25,158 nucleotides of DNA from a virus, in IMG/VR virus record IMGVR_UViG_3300022937_001582, positions 1 to 25,158 of that record, one strand, 5' to 3'. The position numbers were made by a program, and so were the translations under genes. This document shows, piece by piece, positions 14,303 to 22,109 of the stretch. Within the stretch, counting starts at the first letter, position 1. Each line of letters begins with the position of its first letter. Under the pieces are notes generated by a model. It made no database searches, was not told where the DNA came from, and worked only from the letters and a program-made list of their open reading frames with translations.

Positions 14303-15107
14303 ATTGATCAATAATTTTGTTTAATCCTATCTTGTTCATGATGTGTATGTTCATGTCAGTTATTTGACATTGTGTTCCTCTTTCAAATGTGAATGTCCAT
14401 TTGTTATTTTTAAAAGAATCAATACTGTCTTTGTCTGTGACATAAAACAGTTTGCTAGGCAATTGTTTGGGCCAAGCAGTCTTATTAAAATTGTTCATCA
14501 TGTGTATTGCTATGGCAAAAGCAAAGTCATTTCTGTAAACTTTGTTTCCTATTTGGTACGCAAATCTATAAAACTCCCATTCATTTTTGATATGGTTTAT
14601 CAATTGAAACAATTTTTTAGTTCTTTCTGTTTTCTTGAAATAAAATACAGTTGCCCAACACATTTCTATTCCAACATCACTCACATATTTCATTTCTTCA
14701 GTGTATCTAGATTCAAAATCTATGTGCTGTGCTTTGTAATTGATTAAGAAATCCTCATTGCTTTCAAACACCTTGTTTAGATTGGCATTGTTCACAATGT
14801 AATCTGTGTCCATCACAATGGTTTCATCATATGGCGTAAGTGAATAGGCATCCGGTCTACTGGTGTTGTTCCAAAAATCTTTGTGCTTTTCATTTACATT
14901 GTTGTAGGTTTTAATTTGTTGAGTGTTTGGCTTGGGCACCACTTTCACATGATTGAAATTATTGTGATCTTCATTGAAGTTGTCCGATGTGATTAAACAC
15001 ACTGGCAAATCAAGATGTTTTTTTATCTGACCTGCACAAAAATTAGCCTGCTTAACATAATCCACAGTGCTATTGTTATGAGCAAATAGCAAAACTCCTT
15101 TTGTCAT
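14295..15107 (-). CDS. glycosyltransferase-like protein (GT-A, DTD type)
   Basis: 270 residues. TIVMDTDYIV (D100 and D102) is a GT-A DxD motif in the right place after an N-terminal Rossmann-like half: GVLLFAHNN, DYVKQA, PVCLITSD. The following FYFKKTERTKKLFQLI and NDFAFAIAIHMM helices match the tandem paralogue downstream (13481-14302). The insert around 60-85 (QQIKTYNNVNEKHKDFWNN) is longer than in that copy, a possible site of differing acceptor choice. ATG 15107 is two bases after the stop of the small 111-residue gene, with GGTGAG nine bases ahead. It is probably cytoplasmic. The family level, nucleotide-diphospho-sugar transferase fold, is fairly sure; sugar and acceptor are not. Confidence 0.66.
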   Translation of the reverse strand: MTKGVLLFAHNNSTVDYVKQANFCAGQIKKHLDLPVCLITSDNFNEDHNNFNHVKVVPKPNTQQIKTYNNVNEKHKDFWNNTSRPDAYSLTPYDETIVMDTDYIVNNANLNKVFESNEDFLINYKAQHIDFESRYTEEMKYVSDVGIEMCWATVFYFKKTERTKKLFQLINHIKNEWEFYRFAYQIGNKVYRNDFAFAIAIHMMNNFNKTAWPKQLPSKLFYVTDKDSIDSFKNNKWTFTFERGTQCQITDMNIHIMNKIGLNKIIDQYE

Positions 15108-15109
15108 AA

Positions 15110-15445
15110 TTAAATCTCACCTTTGTCTTTCACCAATTGATTGTATTCCACAAAATACTGATTTAGATTGCGTTGATATTGATCTGTTATATCGTTGTGA
15201 AAGGATTTTATGTCTGTGATTTTTACTGGCATTTCATAATCGTCCAAAAAGATTGCTTCATTGGTCTTTTTGATGTTCATGTAGGTTAAACAGTAGTTGA
15301 TAAGACTGAGATTTATTGTGAATTGATGTCCTTGAATATAGTAAATGTTATTTTCAAGACATTTCTCTTTCAACAATTTAAGTTGATTATTGAACGTTTT
15401 TAGACGTTCAGCATATTCTAAAGATTTTGATAAGGATTCATCCAT
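15110..15445 (-). CDS. small helical protein, possible tail-fibre assembly chaperone
   Basis: 111 residues. The N-terminal third is a helix with a coiled-coil look (LEYAERLKTFNNQLKLLKEK). The middle contains IFLDDYEMPVKITDIKSFHND and the end another helix (YQRNLNQYFVEYNQLVKDKG). A short central 'decorated' strand pair followed by 'x-V-x-I-T-x-x-D' and a helical tail recalls the DUF4376 or tail-fibre-assembly type of phage chaperone. This is a weak resemblance read by eye. Position supports it: the gene lies just after the fibre genes on the same strand. It also heads the 13-gene enzyme run. ATG 15445 has no Shine-Dalgarno sequence and would lie only about six bases after the transcript start of the promoter at 15458-15486, so translation may be almost leaderless. 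Confidence 0.5.
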   Translation of the reverse strand: MDESLSKSLEYAERLKTFNNQLKLLKEKCLENNIYYIQGHQFTINLSLINYCLTYMNIKKTNEAIFLDDYEMPVKITDIKSFHNDITDQYQRNLNQYFVEYNQLVKDKGEI

Positions 15446-15462
15446 AATATTAAGAATATTAT
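15444..15462. repeat. perfect 8-bp palindrome over the -10 box and start codon
   Basis: ATAATATT, spacer AAG and AATATTAT form a perfect 8-base inverted repeat. It covers most of the TATAAT box, the expected transcription start and the first two bases of the ATG of the 111-residue gene. That position suits an operator for a dimeric repressor. A weak all-AT RNA hairpin hiding the start codon is an alternative. It is not followed by a T run on either strand, so it is a poor terminator. Confidence 0.45.
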
Positions 15463-15486
15463 ACTTGATTTTTGGATAAAAGTCAA
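15458..15486 (-). promoter_or_regulatory. sigma70-type promoter for the minus-strand enzyme run
   Basis: On the minus strand, TTGACT (15481-15486) and TATAAT (15458-15463) are separated by exactly 17 bases, close to the bacterial housekeeping consensus TTGACA-17-TATAAT. Transcription would begin near 15450-15452, just ahead of the ATG at 15445. It lies in the 49-base gap between the structural genes and the enzyme run. Activity is inferred from the match only, in an AT-rich setting where chance TATAAT boxes are frequent; the -35 and spacing make it stronger than the others in the window. Confidence 0.6.
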
Positions 15487-15494
15487 ATTATAGA

Positions 15495-16361
15495 TTAGAA
15501 ATTATCACCAGAACCACGTACAACGCCCGGAGCAGTACCAATTACATCTGTGATTGCTGTTGCTGTGGTTAGGCTGACATTTAAGTTTCCAACATTTTCG
15601 TCTGGATTACCAGTTTCTTGATCCCTGTAAGTCATTGTGAATCTTATTTGAGTGGCACTGGTTGATTGAACATCAACAAAGTAATCGTTTTCAGAATATG
15701 TGCCAGCACCAGCATTTTCATTGGTCAACAATCTTTGGACTGTTCCATCTAATTCATAATTTCCAATAGCGGCTCCATTCACTGTGCCGTTACCTGAGTG
15801 CGTTGTGGTGTGAGCACCGAATTGTAAATTGCCACCCATGATATTATTCCAGTCTGTGCCTTTTGAACTGGTATCTGTGGTGTTGGATGAAATTCTAATA
15901 AAGCCACCTGCGTTGAAATAGTGTCTTCTGGCATCGGCAGAACTAAAATTAACATTTACAATCAGTGTGATAGTGCCGTTCCATGCACTTCTACTGAAAG
16001 GTGTTGCGTTTAAATCTTGTTGATCTGTATCAACTGTTAATCTATTTGTGCTGACCAAAGTTGCCAAGGCTTCATACTGATCCCAACCTGTGTAACTTAC
16101 ACCGTCATTTTCTTTGATAAGATCACCTTGTTGTACTGCTTGAATTATACTACTTGCTGGATCTCCACCTGTTTGGTGTTTGTAACATTTTCTTAAATCT
16201 GCGTATGCGTTGTTGATGTTGTCAGCATTGATTAAATCACCAACCTGAACAGATTGTGTGATCAGTGTTTGTCCATATCCAGTGTCACCTGAACCATTTC
16301 CTAAAACGTTGTCTATTTGCTGTCTAAGAGTATTGAATCTATTCGCAGTAACTAAAGCCAT
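15495..16361 (-). CDS. virion structural protein of T4-like marine phages
   Basis: 288 residues. The N-terminus ALVTANRFNTLRQQID, then GSGDTGYGQ and two similar blocks VQVGDLINADNINNAYADL and VQQGDLIKENDG, are of a type that I know from conserved structural proteins of cyanophages and pelagiphages. The last 180 residues are Thr-, Gly- and Asn-rich beta sequence with a repeated NG/GNG pattern, as in phage fibre or tip domains. No enzyme motif is present. AAGAAGGAAT gives a ribosome binding site about eight bases ahead of ATG 16361, and AATAAATA at 16383-16390 could be a late promoter. It follows the 488-residue fibre paralogue with a 16-base gap and is the last gene of the structural block. 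Virion location is likely; exact position in the particle is unknown. Confidence 0.65.
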   Translation of the reverse strand: MALVTANRFNTLRQQIDNVLGNGSGDTGYGQTLITQSVQVGDLINADNINNAYADLRKCYKHQTGGDPASSIIQAVQQGDLIKENDGVSYTGWDQYEALATLVSTNRLTVDTDQQDLNATPFSRSAWNGTITLIVNVNFSSADARRHYFNAGGFIRISSNTTDTSSKGTDWNNIMGGNLQFGAHTTTHSGNGTVNGAAIGNYELDGTVQRLLTNENAGAGTYSENDYFVDVQSTSATQIRFTMTYRDQETGNPDENVGNLNVSLTTATAITDVIGTAPGVVRGSGDNF

Positions 16362-16377
16362 TGTATTCTATTCCTTC

Positions 16378-17844
16378 TTAATTATTTATTAACCTTAGTG
16401 CTACCTCTACTAATTTTGTGGATTCATCTGAATTTGTTTCTAAAGCAAAACCTACCAACTGTCCTTTTTTGGTAGCAGTTGCGATACCATAATCTGCCGC
16501 ATAAACTTTTTGACCTTTTTGAACAGCACCTTTTACTTTAACTGGCACACGACCAACAAAAGCAATCGGTTGTCCTTCAGCATCTTTGTTCATCAAAAAT
16601 CCTGGCTCTCCTGATATTACACCAAACACATTGCCACCATCAAAAAATGCTGTTGTTTCTGCGTCACCGCCAATTGCCATCACTGTGCCAACTTCATATT
16701 CTTGATCCGTTGTGTAGATTTCAGCCAAGTCAGCATAAGAAGCCTGTGTTGCTCTACCGTTGAAAACACTTGCTGTGATAGTACCTGTGGCATCTCTCAA
16801 TGCTGTGGTGTTGTTGACAGCATTTGTAGAACCTAAATATGTTTGAGCACCAAACTCAATACCAGAAGCAGTGTCTGCCAAACCTTTGAAATAGTTTGCG
16901 TGTACTTCGTACCACTTGTCTGTGACTAAACCTAAATTTTTATTTCCCACACCTGGCATGATGCCATCAGTGTCTACATAAGCAATCTCATTCACTGATC
17001 CACCATCGTTAACTTTTAAAGAAATCTTGTTGCCTATTTCGTTGGCAATAGAACCTTCGCTTCCGTTTTCAATTGAAACTTTTAAATCATTTGAATCACC
17101 AACTGTAAATCCTACATCACCAAATCTCACAATGCTGGAAAAAGCACTTGAACCTGCTCTAATAAAATCAGATGCTAAAAATCCGCCTAATCTATCTGAG
17201 TTGGATGCTGTTCCCCAAAATCTATGATCTGTTGACGTCACACCGTTTGTGGTAGATTGTGTGTTTACAAGTGTGATACCCTTTTTCACCACATCAAATC
17301 CTGTGATTGTGTTTGAAGGATCAGTAGTGCCAATTGTGAATGCTGTTGAACTGAACAACATTACCGTTGTGTTGTTCACTTTGCCTTCAATAATCAGTTG
17401 ATTTGCATCTAAATTGTCTTTGATCTGTCTTGAAACAAATTGTGTTACAGTGCTACCTACACCCTGAGGACCTACAAGGATAAAACTTGTGCCATCCCAG
17501 GCATACAATTGACTGTTGGCTGAATCCCACCAAAAATCACCAGTGGTTAATCCTGCTGGAGCACTGGTGGCAACTTCAGCACCACCTGTTGTTCTAAATT
17601 TTGTACCGTCATAAAACTTCAATTTGCTGTTGCTGGTATCAAACCATATCTGACCGCTGATTGGTCTGGTTGGCTGACTGCCACTAGCAAAATTTTCTAA
17701 TAAATGTAGGAAGTTTTCGTTTTGAATTTCACCGTATCCAGCGTAATTTTTACCTATGAAACGTAGATTGGTGGTACTGTCAATAGTACCATCTTCAACA
17801 GTTGCTATCAGTGTTCCATCAAATTTGTTAACAATATATGCCAT
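16378..17844 (-). CDS. tail-fibre-like structural protein, shortest of three paralogues
   Basis: 488 residues. Residues 1-130 form a domain shared with the next two genes: IxKxDGTL..., NYAGYGEIQNENFLHLLENFA, then PIxGQxWxD...LKFYDG and GDxWxD...QLYxxxG...LVGP. A beta-rich shaft follows, with the NLGLVTDKWYEVHANYFKG motif common in phage fibres. The C-terminal 120 residues (ASYADLAEIYTTDQEYEVGTVMAIGG onward, with FGVISGEPGFLMN and VPVKVKGAVQKGQKVYA) resemble the end domain of many marine myovirus fibres, related in style to autoproteolytic chaperone-like tips; that comparison is inferred. AAAGGG precedes ATG 17844. GATAAATA at 17863-17870 lies 18 bases farther up and may be its late promoter. 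Structural role is confident, receptor role is not. Confidence 0.75.
   Translation of the reverse strand: MAYIVNKFDGTLIATVEDGTIDSTTNLRFIGKNYAGYGEIQNENFLHLLENFASGSQPTRPISGQIWFDTSNSKLKFYDGTKFRTTGGAEVATSAPAGLTTGDFWWDSANSQLYAWDGTSFILVGPQGVGSTVTQFVSRQIKDNLDANQLIIEGKVNNTTVMLFSSTAFTIGTTDPSNTITGFDVVKKGITLVNTQSTTNGVTSTDHRFWGTASNSDRLGGFLASDFIRAGSSAFSSIVRFGDVGFTVGDSNDLKVSIENGSEGSIANEIGNKISLKVNDGGSVNEIAYVDTDGIMPGVGNKNLGLVTDKWYEVHANYFKGLADTASGIEFGAQTYLGSTNAVNNTTALRDATGTITASVFNGRATQASYADLAEIYTTDQEYEVGTVMAIGGDAETTAFFDGGNVFGVISGEPGFLMNKDAEGQPIAFVGRVPVKVKGAVQKGQKVYAADYGIATATKKGQLVGFALETNSDESTKLVEVALRLINN
16383..16390 (-). promoter_or_regulatory. possible late promoter octamer before the 288-residue gene
   Basis: AATAAATA on the minus strand, 21 bases before ATG 16361. 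It is encoded within the last codons (Ile-Asn) of the 488-residue gene, so it could arise by chance. The spacing and octamer equal those at 22743-22750. Confidence 0.28.
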
Positions 17845-17862
17845 AATACCCTTTACTTGTTA

Positions 17863-17870
17863 TATTTATC
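17863..17870 (-). promoter_or_regulatory. T4-late-like promoter octamer before the 488-residue fibre gene
   Basis: GATAAATA on the minus strand, one base different from the T4 late box TATAAATA. It lies in the 30-base gap after the stop of the 734-residue gene and 18 bases before ATG 17844. The same octamer is found at 681-688 on the plus strand. Being outside coding sequence makes it the best late-type candidate in the structural block. Use in transcription is inferred. Confidence 0.45.
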
Positions 17871-17874
17871 GTTC

Positions 17875-20079
17875 CTATGGTGTTAGTCCTAATGTGATCT
17901 CTCTATCAAATGCCCATGCACCATTATTAACCACAAATTGTAATAATTTTCTTGTTGGTGCGAACGTGATAGTACCAGTAATATTAGAAGCATTTGAAAT
18001 ATCTTCCACTACTTGTTTGTTCGCGGCACCTACCACAGGAGTTCTTTCAACTGTGCCCACTGTACAAGTGGCACTTTGCCAACCTGCCACAGATGTGTCT
18101 AAATCAATTGTGAAACTCACAAAATTTGGAGATTCTGCTGGAAATTCAGCCGCCTGTATTGTGTAATTGCCATCTATATTAGCAGTGACTCCGTTAACCA
18201 CAGTTGTGCCAGTTATAACAATCTGTTGTCCACCTTCGTAAAAGTGGGAAGCGGTTGTGGTAATTTTTGTTGTGGCACCAAGTGTCGGGTCTTGAGCGCC
18301 AAATGTTACAGAAGAAATAGTTCTTTGTTGTACTGTAATTGTTTGGTCCACCTGTGTAAAGTTTTTCAATGTAGAAAAATCCAGTGTTGGAATTGTAAAC
18401 CCACCGCCTGCTCCATAATCCACAGTCAATACTCTTGCTATTGCTCCTTGATTTCTTGCTGGTATTACAGCACCTGGAACTAGAATTGGTGGCTCTGATG
18501 AACCGGAATCATAACCATCCACAGGATACAATCTTTCTAACACTTCTCTAGTATTCAAATAATTACTGCCCACAGTGTTGTTGGTAAAGTTTGAAACATC
18601 CAACTGTAAACTGATAATTGTCGAACCATCTGTGTATTCTTTTGTAGCAACATCTGAAGCATTTATAGGTGTACCTACACCAGTTATTCTTTTATTATTC
18701 AAAACTTCAATAGCACTGGTGCTTGAATCCAATTTTAACGATACAGCATTCACTGAAGATATTGTTGAACCGTTTAGATTGATATCATCTACATTCAGAT
18801 TGCCTAGTGTACCCAAAGAAGTCAAAGACGATCCTGTAACTGTTCCACCCAATGTTGTTTCTGTAAGCACTGTGTTGGTATTAATTTTAATACCTCTACC
18901 CGCCGCAAAATCTATCCATTCAGAACTGGTCCAAGCATCTGTACCATTTGACCAAGCAAATGTTTTATCACCATCTGCAGATTTTAATGTAAATCCACCA
19001 CCATCTGCACCAGCATCGTCTGTGGTCACTCCTATACTTGAAATGTTGAGTTCAATATTTTTGTCTTCTACTCTCAAATTTACTGTGTCAACTGATGTAG
19101 TTGTGCCACTAACTGTTAGATTTCCATCTATCTTTGTGTTACCGCCAACGTGTAAAGTAGCAGTAGGATTGGCTTTATATATTCCAACAGCACTTGCACT
19201 TGTGTCAATTTTAAAAGCACTTACTTCTGCTGGAGTTCTAACTTTAATTTCTACATCTTGGTTTGAAAGTTGATTTGCTATTGTGAAAGCATTGTTTGTA
19301 AACTGTAATTTTGTGTTGTTGTTCAATCCAATTGTTAGTCCAGCATTGTTTTGAATTGTTAACGCACCCACTGTGGTATCATCACTATCAGAAACAAGAT
19401 ATTGATCGGCTGTTCTCACCACACCATTACCATCCACTAAAGATTGTGCTATTGTGGCTGTGCCAACATATTTGTAATCTGTACCTACAGTGTTAAAACC
19501 TTTTTGTAAAGTTCCTAAAGGATTAGAAACAGTGACTAATTCTTGTATTCTTGCTGAGGCAATTGGAGTAAATGTTGCATTGGCATGTACACCAACAAGA
19601 TTACCGCCCACAAACATTTTGACCACAGTTTGTGTGATATTTTGTGTGTCAATAATACTGTTGACTTGAAATCCTGATGTGCCTTGTGCAGTTGAATAAG
19701 CAGGACCTACCAACTGTAATCTCACACCGTCAAAGAAATACAATTGACTCTTTGTGCTGTCAATCCATAGATCACCTGCCACCATGTTGGGCTGTTGCTC
19801 AGCAACAGTGGTTCCACCTGATGAAGTAAATGCTGTTCCGTTATATACTTTTAATCTATTTTCTGAAGTGTCGTACCAAAGTTGTCCTCTTATAGGATTG
19901 ATTGGAGCAGATGTGTTGGCAAAATTTTCCAGTAATTGAATAAAGTTTTCATTTAATACTTCACCAAACCCAGAGTAATTTCTACCAATCAGTGTTAAAT
20001 CACTAGATGAAGTATCCAGTTGACCATCTACAAGATCAACTAATAAACTGCCATCTGTTTTGTTTAACTTATAACTCAT
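17875..20079 (-). CDS. tail-fibre-like structural protein, 734 residues
   Basis: The N-terminal 130 residues match the shared domain of the trio: NYSGFGEVLNENFIQLLENFA, PIRGQLWYDTSENRLKVYNG, GDLWIDSTKSQLYFFDG. In the middle is the fibre motif GNTKIDGNLTVSGTTTSVD followed by VEDKNIELN, widespread in long fibres of T4-like phages. It starts the trimeric beta shaft and is built from 'NLTVxGTTT' repeats. The C-terminal 230 residues (from about YPVDGYDSGSSEPPILVPGA) are beta-rich and unlike those of the two neighbours, so receptor specificity probably lies there. There is no collar domain. GGAGG lies five bases before ATG 20079 inside the end of the upstream gene, and start and stop overlap as TAATG. 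Structural assignment is confident; whether it is a long or short fibre is not clear. Confidence 0.76.
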   Translation of the reverse strand: MSYKLNKTDGSLLVDLVDGQLDTSSSDLTLIGRNYSGFGEVLNENFIQLLENFANTSAPINPIRGQLWYDTSENRLKVYNGTAFTSSGGTTVAEQQPNMVAGDLWIDSTKSQLYFFDGVRLQLVGPAYSTAQGTSGFQVNSIIDTQNITQTVVKMFVGGNLVGVHANATFTPIASARIQELVTVSNPLGTLQKGFNTVGTDYKYVGTATIAQSLVDGNGVVRTADQYLVSDSDDTTVGALTIQNNAGLTIGLNNNTKLQFTNNAFTIANQLSNQDVEIKVRTPAEVSAFKIDTSASAVGIYKANPTATLHVGGNTKIDGNLTVSGTTTSVDTVNLRVEDKNIELNISSIGVTTDDAGADGGGFTLKSADGDKTFAWSNGTDAWTSSEWIDFAAGRGIKINTNTVLTETTLGGTVTGSSLTSLGTLGNLNVDDINLNGSTISSVNAVSLKLDSSTSAIEVLNNKRITGVGTPINASDVATKEYTDGSTIISLQLDVSNFTNNTVGSNYLNTREVLERLYPVDGYDSGSSEPPILVPGAVIPARNQGAIARVLTVDYGAGGGFTIPTLDFSTLKNFTQVDQTITVQQRTISSVTFGAQDPTLGATTKITTTASHFYEGGQQIVITGTTVVNGVTANIDGNYTIQAAEFPAESPNFVSFTIDLDTSVAGWQSATCTVGTVERTPVVGAANKQVVEDISNASNITGTITFAPTRKLLQFVVNNGAWAFDREITLGLTP

Positions 20080-22106
20080 TACGCTCCTCCAGTGTAAATT
20101 ATGTAATTCAATGTTAAGTATGGATTCATCACATCCATTGCTTGTCCAATTGTGCCGTCGATGCCACCTGAATTAGGCAGTTGTTGTGCGCCGTTGGCAT
20201 TGGCTAAATCTGGTCCTGATGTTGTGGTAACTTCTGGATCTGTAGAAGCACCTGCTATATTTCTTGAGGCAAAGAATTGATCACCGTTATTGGCTCTCAA
20301 TGAGTGTTCGTGTTCTGGTAAATTTTCTTTTGTAATTGTTTTCTTCTCATTGCCAGCACCTAATCCTAGTGCATCTGCTGTAGGAGATGTTACTCTGTCT
20401 GCTGATCCTTGTCCTAAACCTGGATTGCTCATATTGTCCTTACCAAGTGCAAATCTTCCTCTTAAATCAGGCAGTTTGAATACTGATGAATTTGATGGTG
20501 TTCCGTACTGTGTTCCGATAATTTGAAACAAAGTGTTATAAACAGATCTTTGTATTTCTGCTCCATCACAGAATAACCAATCTGATGGTGCAGTTGCGCC
20601 AGCATATGCCATGATTGATCCTACTGGAGGAGTTGGAATACTGTTTGTAATGGCACCCACTGTGGTTTTGAAAATTCCTGTGGTGCCTGCTGTTCTATTG
20701 ATTATGATTTCATCACTCACATTGCTTGTGGTTGTCAATGTTTGATTACTGATAAAAGTGTTACTGATGGAAGTATTAAATGTTCTTGGAGTACCTTCAT
20801 TACCTATGAATGAAAAATCCGTAGCAGTAACATCACCAGTCATTCTGAATGTACTTGCTTGAGCCAGTTGGTTAGCAGTGGTGGCTGTTGAGGCATTTCC
20901 TGTGATACTACTGGTTACAACACTTCCTGCTTGTATTTGATTTGCGTAAACTGTGTTGTATCTTTTAGACGTACTTCCTATATTATAAGTTAAATTATCT
21001 GTTGGAATAATGTTGTGTGCTGTGATGTCTCCACCAAATGTTCCTGCTCCGCCTACATTGGCACTCAAAGCAACACCTAATCCACCTTTGGATACAATTG
21101 CACCTGAACCAATATTAATACTTGGCGATGTACTGTTGGAAACGATTGTGCCAGATGACAGTATGTTGCCTGTTACATCTAATGCTTCTGTAGGATTTGT
21201 TTTATTGATTCCAACTTGTCTTTGTGAACTGATTCTCATCACCGTAGATACAGAACCTTGGTTGTTCAATCTAAAATCTATTTCTTCATCCAGTGTGCCT
21301 AATTGTATCACACCTGCTTGGTTTTCAACAAACATCTTAAACGTGCCAGCGGCACCAACTTCTAAACCGTCATCTGTTTTAATTTTGATAGGGAAATCTG
21401 TCAATGAAGTTGTATCACTTCTTAAAAAATTACCTGCGGCTACTGTTGTATTTCCTACAACCAAGGCTTCTGCTTTTTCTGATATACCGTAAACTTTATT
21501 GATACTATCACCAAAGTTGGTTGAACTGATGTTCATTCCTGGATTTAATTGTGAAAAACCAGGAATAGTAATTTTAGGAGTGAATGAATCTTTAGCAATG
21601 ATAGCCACCACTTTAGCATCAACTTCTAATTGTATGATACTGTACGTTAAATCATCTGTGCCTGATACTGTGACCGGTGTTGCTCCTGTTGTTAAACCTT
21701 CGCTGTATTGTGGTCCAATCAAAACCCAACCAGATCCAGTAAACAGATAAAGTTGTTGAGCATTTGTGTCTACCCATAGATCTCCTGAAATACTTTCAGA
21801 TGCACTTGGTTGATTGATTGCTTTTTTCAATCCACCTGATGCTACCCAATTGGCACCATCATAAACTTTAAGTTGATTTACGCCTGCTGTGGTGTCAAAC
21901 CATAATTGACCTTCAATAGGTCTTAATGGTGCTGTGCTATTAGCAAAATTTTCTAATATGTGTAAAAAGTTTTCCGCTATTACTGTGCCATAAGAAGTTG
22001 TGTTCTTACCTGGAAAATTAACACTGGTTTCATTGTTTACTGTGTTGTCTTCAATGGTGATAGTACCTTTGTTTACAGCATCAGTAAAACTTATCGTGTA
22101 TGCCAT
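20079..22106 (-). CDS. tail fibre with phage tail-collar domain, 675 residues
   Basis: The shared N-terminal domain is present (YGTVIAENFLHILENFA, PIEGQLWFDTTAG, GDLWVDTNAQQLYLFTG). A shaft follows with NIGSTSKRYNTVYANQIQAG, a motif of long phage fibres. The C-terminus has a tail-collar domain (about 495-560: VGSIMAYAGATAPSDWLFCDG, then LPDLRGRFALG), with NLPEHEHS at about 601 and the final PYLTLNYIIYTGGA. This end is the same in style as T4 short-tail-fibre gp12-type tips, where His residues bind metal in the trimer. It probably contacts the host surface. GAAGGG lies eight bases before the ATG. It begins four bases after the upstream 203-residue gene stops and overlaps the 734-residue gene by one base (TAATG), so the trio is translated together. 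Confidence 0.82.
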   Translation of the reverse strand: MAYTISFTDAVNKGTITIEDNTVNNETSVNFPGKNTTSYGTVIAENFLHILENFANSTAPLRPIEGQLWFDTTAGVNQLKVYDGANWVASGGLKKAINQPSASESISGDLWVDTNAQQLYLFTGSGWVLIGPQYSEGLTTGATPVTVSGTDDLTYSIIQLEVDAKVVAIIAKDSFTPKITIPGFSQLNPGMNISSTNFGDSINKVYGISEKAEALVVGNTTVAAGNFLRSDTTSLTDFPIKIKTDDGLEVGAAGTFKMFVENQAGVIQLGTLDEEIDFRLNNQGSVSTVMRISSQRQVGINKTNPTEALDVTGNILSSGTIVSNSTSPSINIGSGAIVSKGGLGVALSANVGGAGTFGGDITAHNIIPTDNLTYNIGSTSKRYNTVYANQIQAGSVVTSSITGNASTATTANQLAQASTFRMTGDVTATDFSFIGNEGTPRTFNTSISNTFISNQTLTTTSNVSDEIIINRTAGTTGIFKTTVGAITNSIPTPPVGSIMAYAGATAPSDWLFCDGAEIQRSVYNTLFQIIGTQYGTPSNSSVFKLPDLRGRFALGKDNMSNPGLGQGSADRVTSPTADALGLGAGNEKKTITKENLPEHEHSLRANNGDQFFASRNIAGASTDPEVTTTSGPDLANANGAQQLPNSGGIDGTIGQAMDVMNPYLTLNYIIYTGGA

Positions 22107-22109
22107 TTA

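Noticed and set aside
14343-14747. Plus-strand open frame of 134 residues
   Set aside because: It is antisense to the DTD glycosyltransferase-like gene; Cys- and Phe-rich composition is typical of a shadow frame.
15444-15462. Rho-independent terminator after the structural block
   Set aside because: The stem is all A-T, the loop is three bases and no T run follows on the relevant strand; an operator or start-codon hairpin fits better.
17756-21750. Several long plus-strand frames (136, 232, 160 and 83 residues) in the fibre genes
   Set aside because: They are shadows of low-complexity Thr-, Val- and Ser-rich fibre genes on the minus strand, with no ribosome binding sites or domain features.
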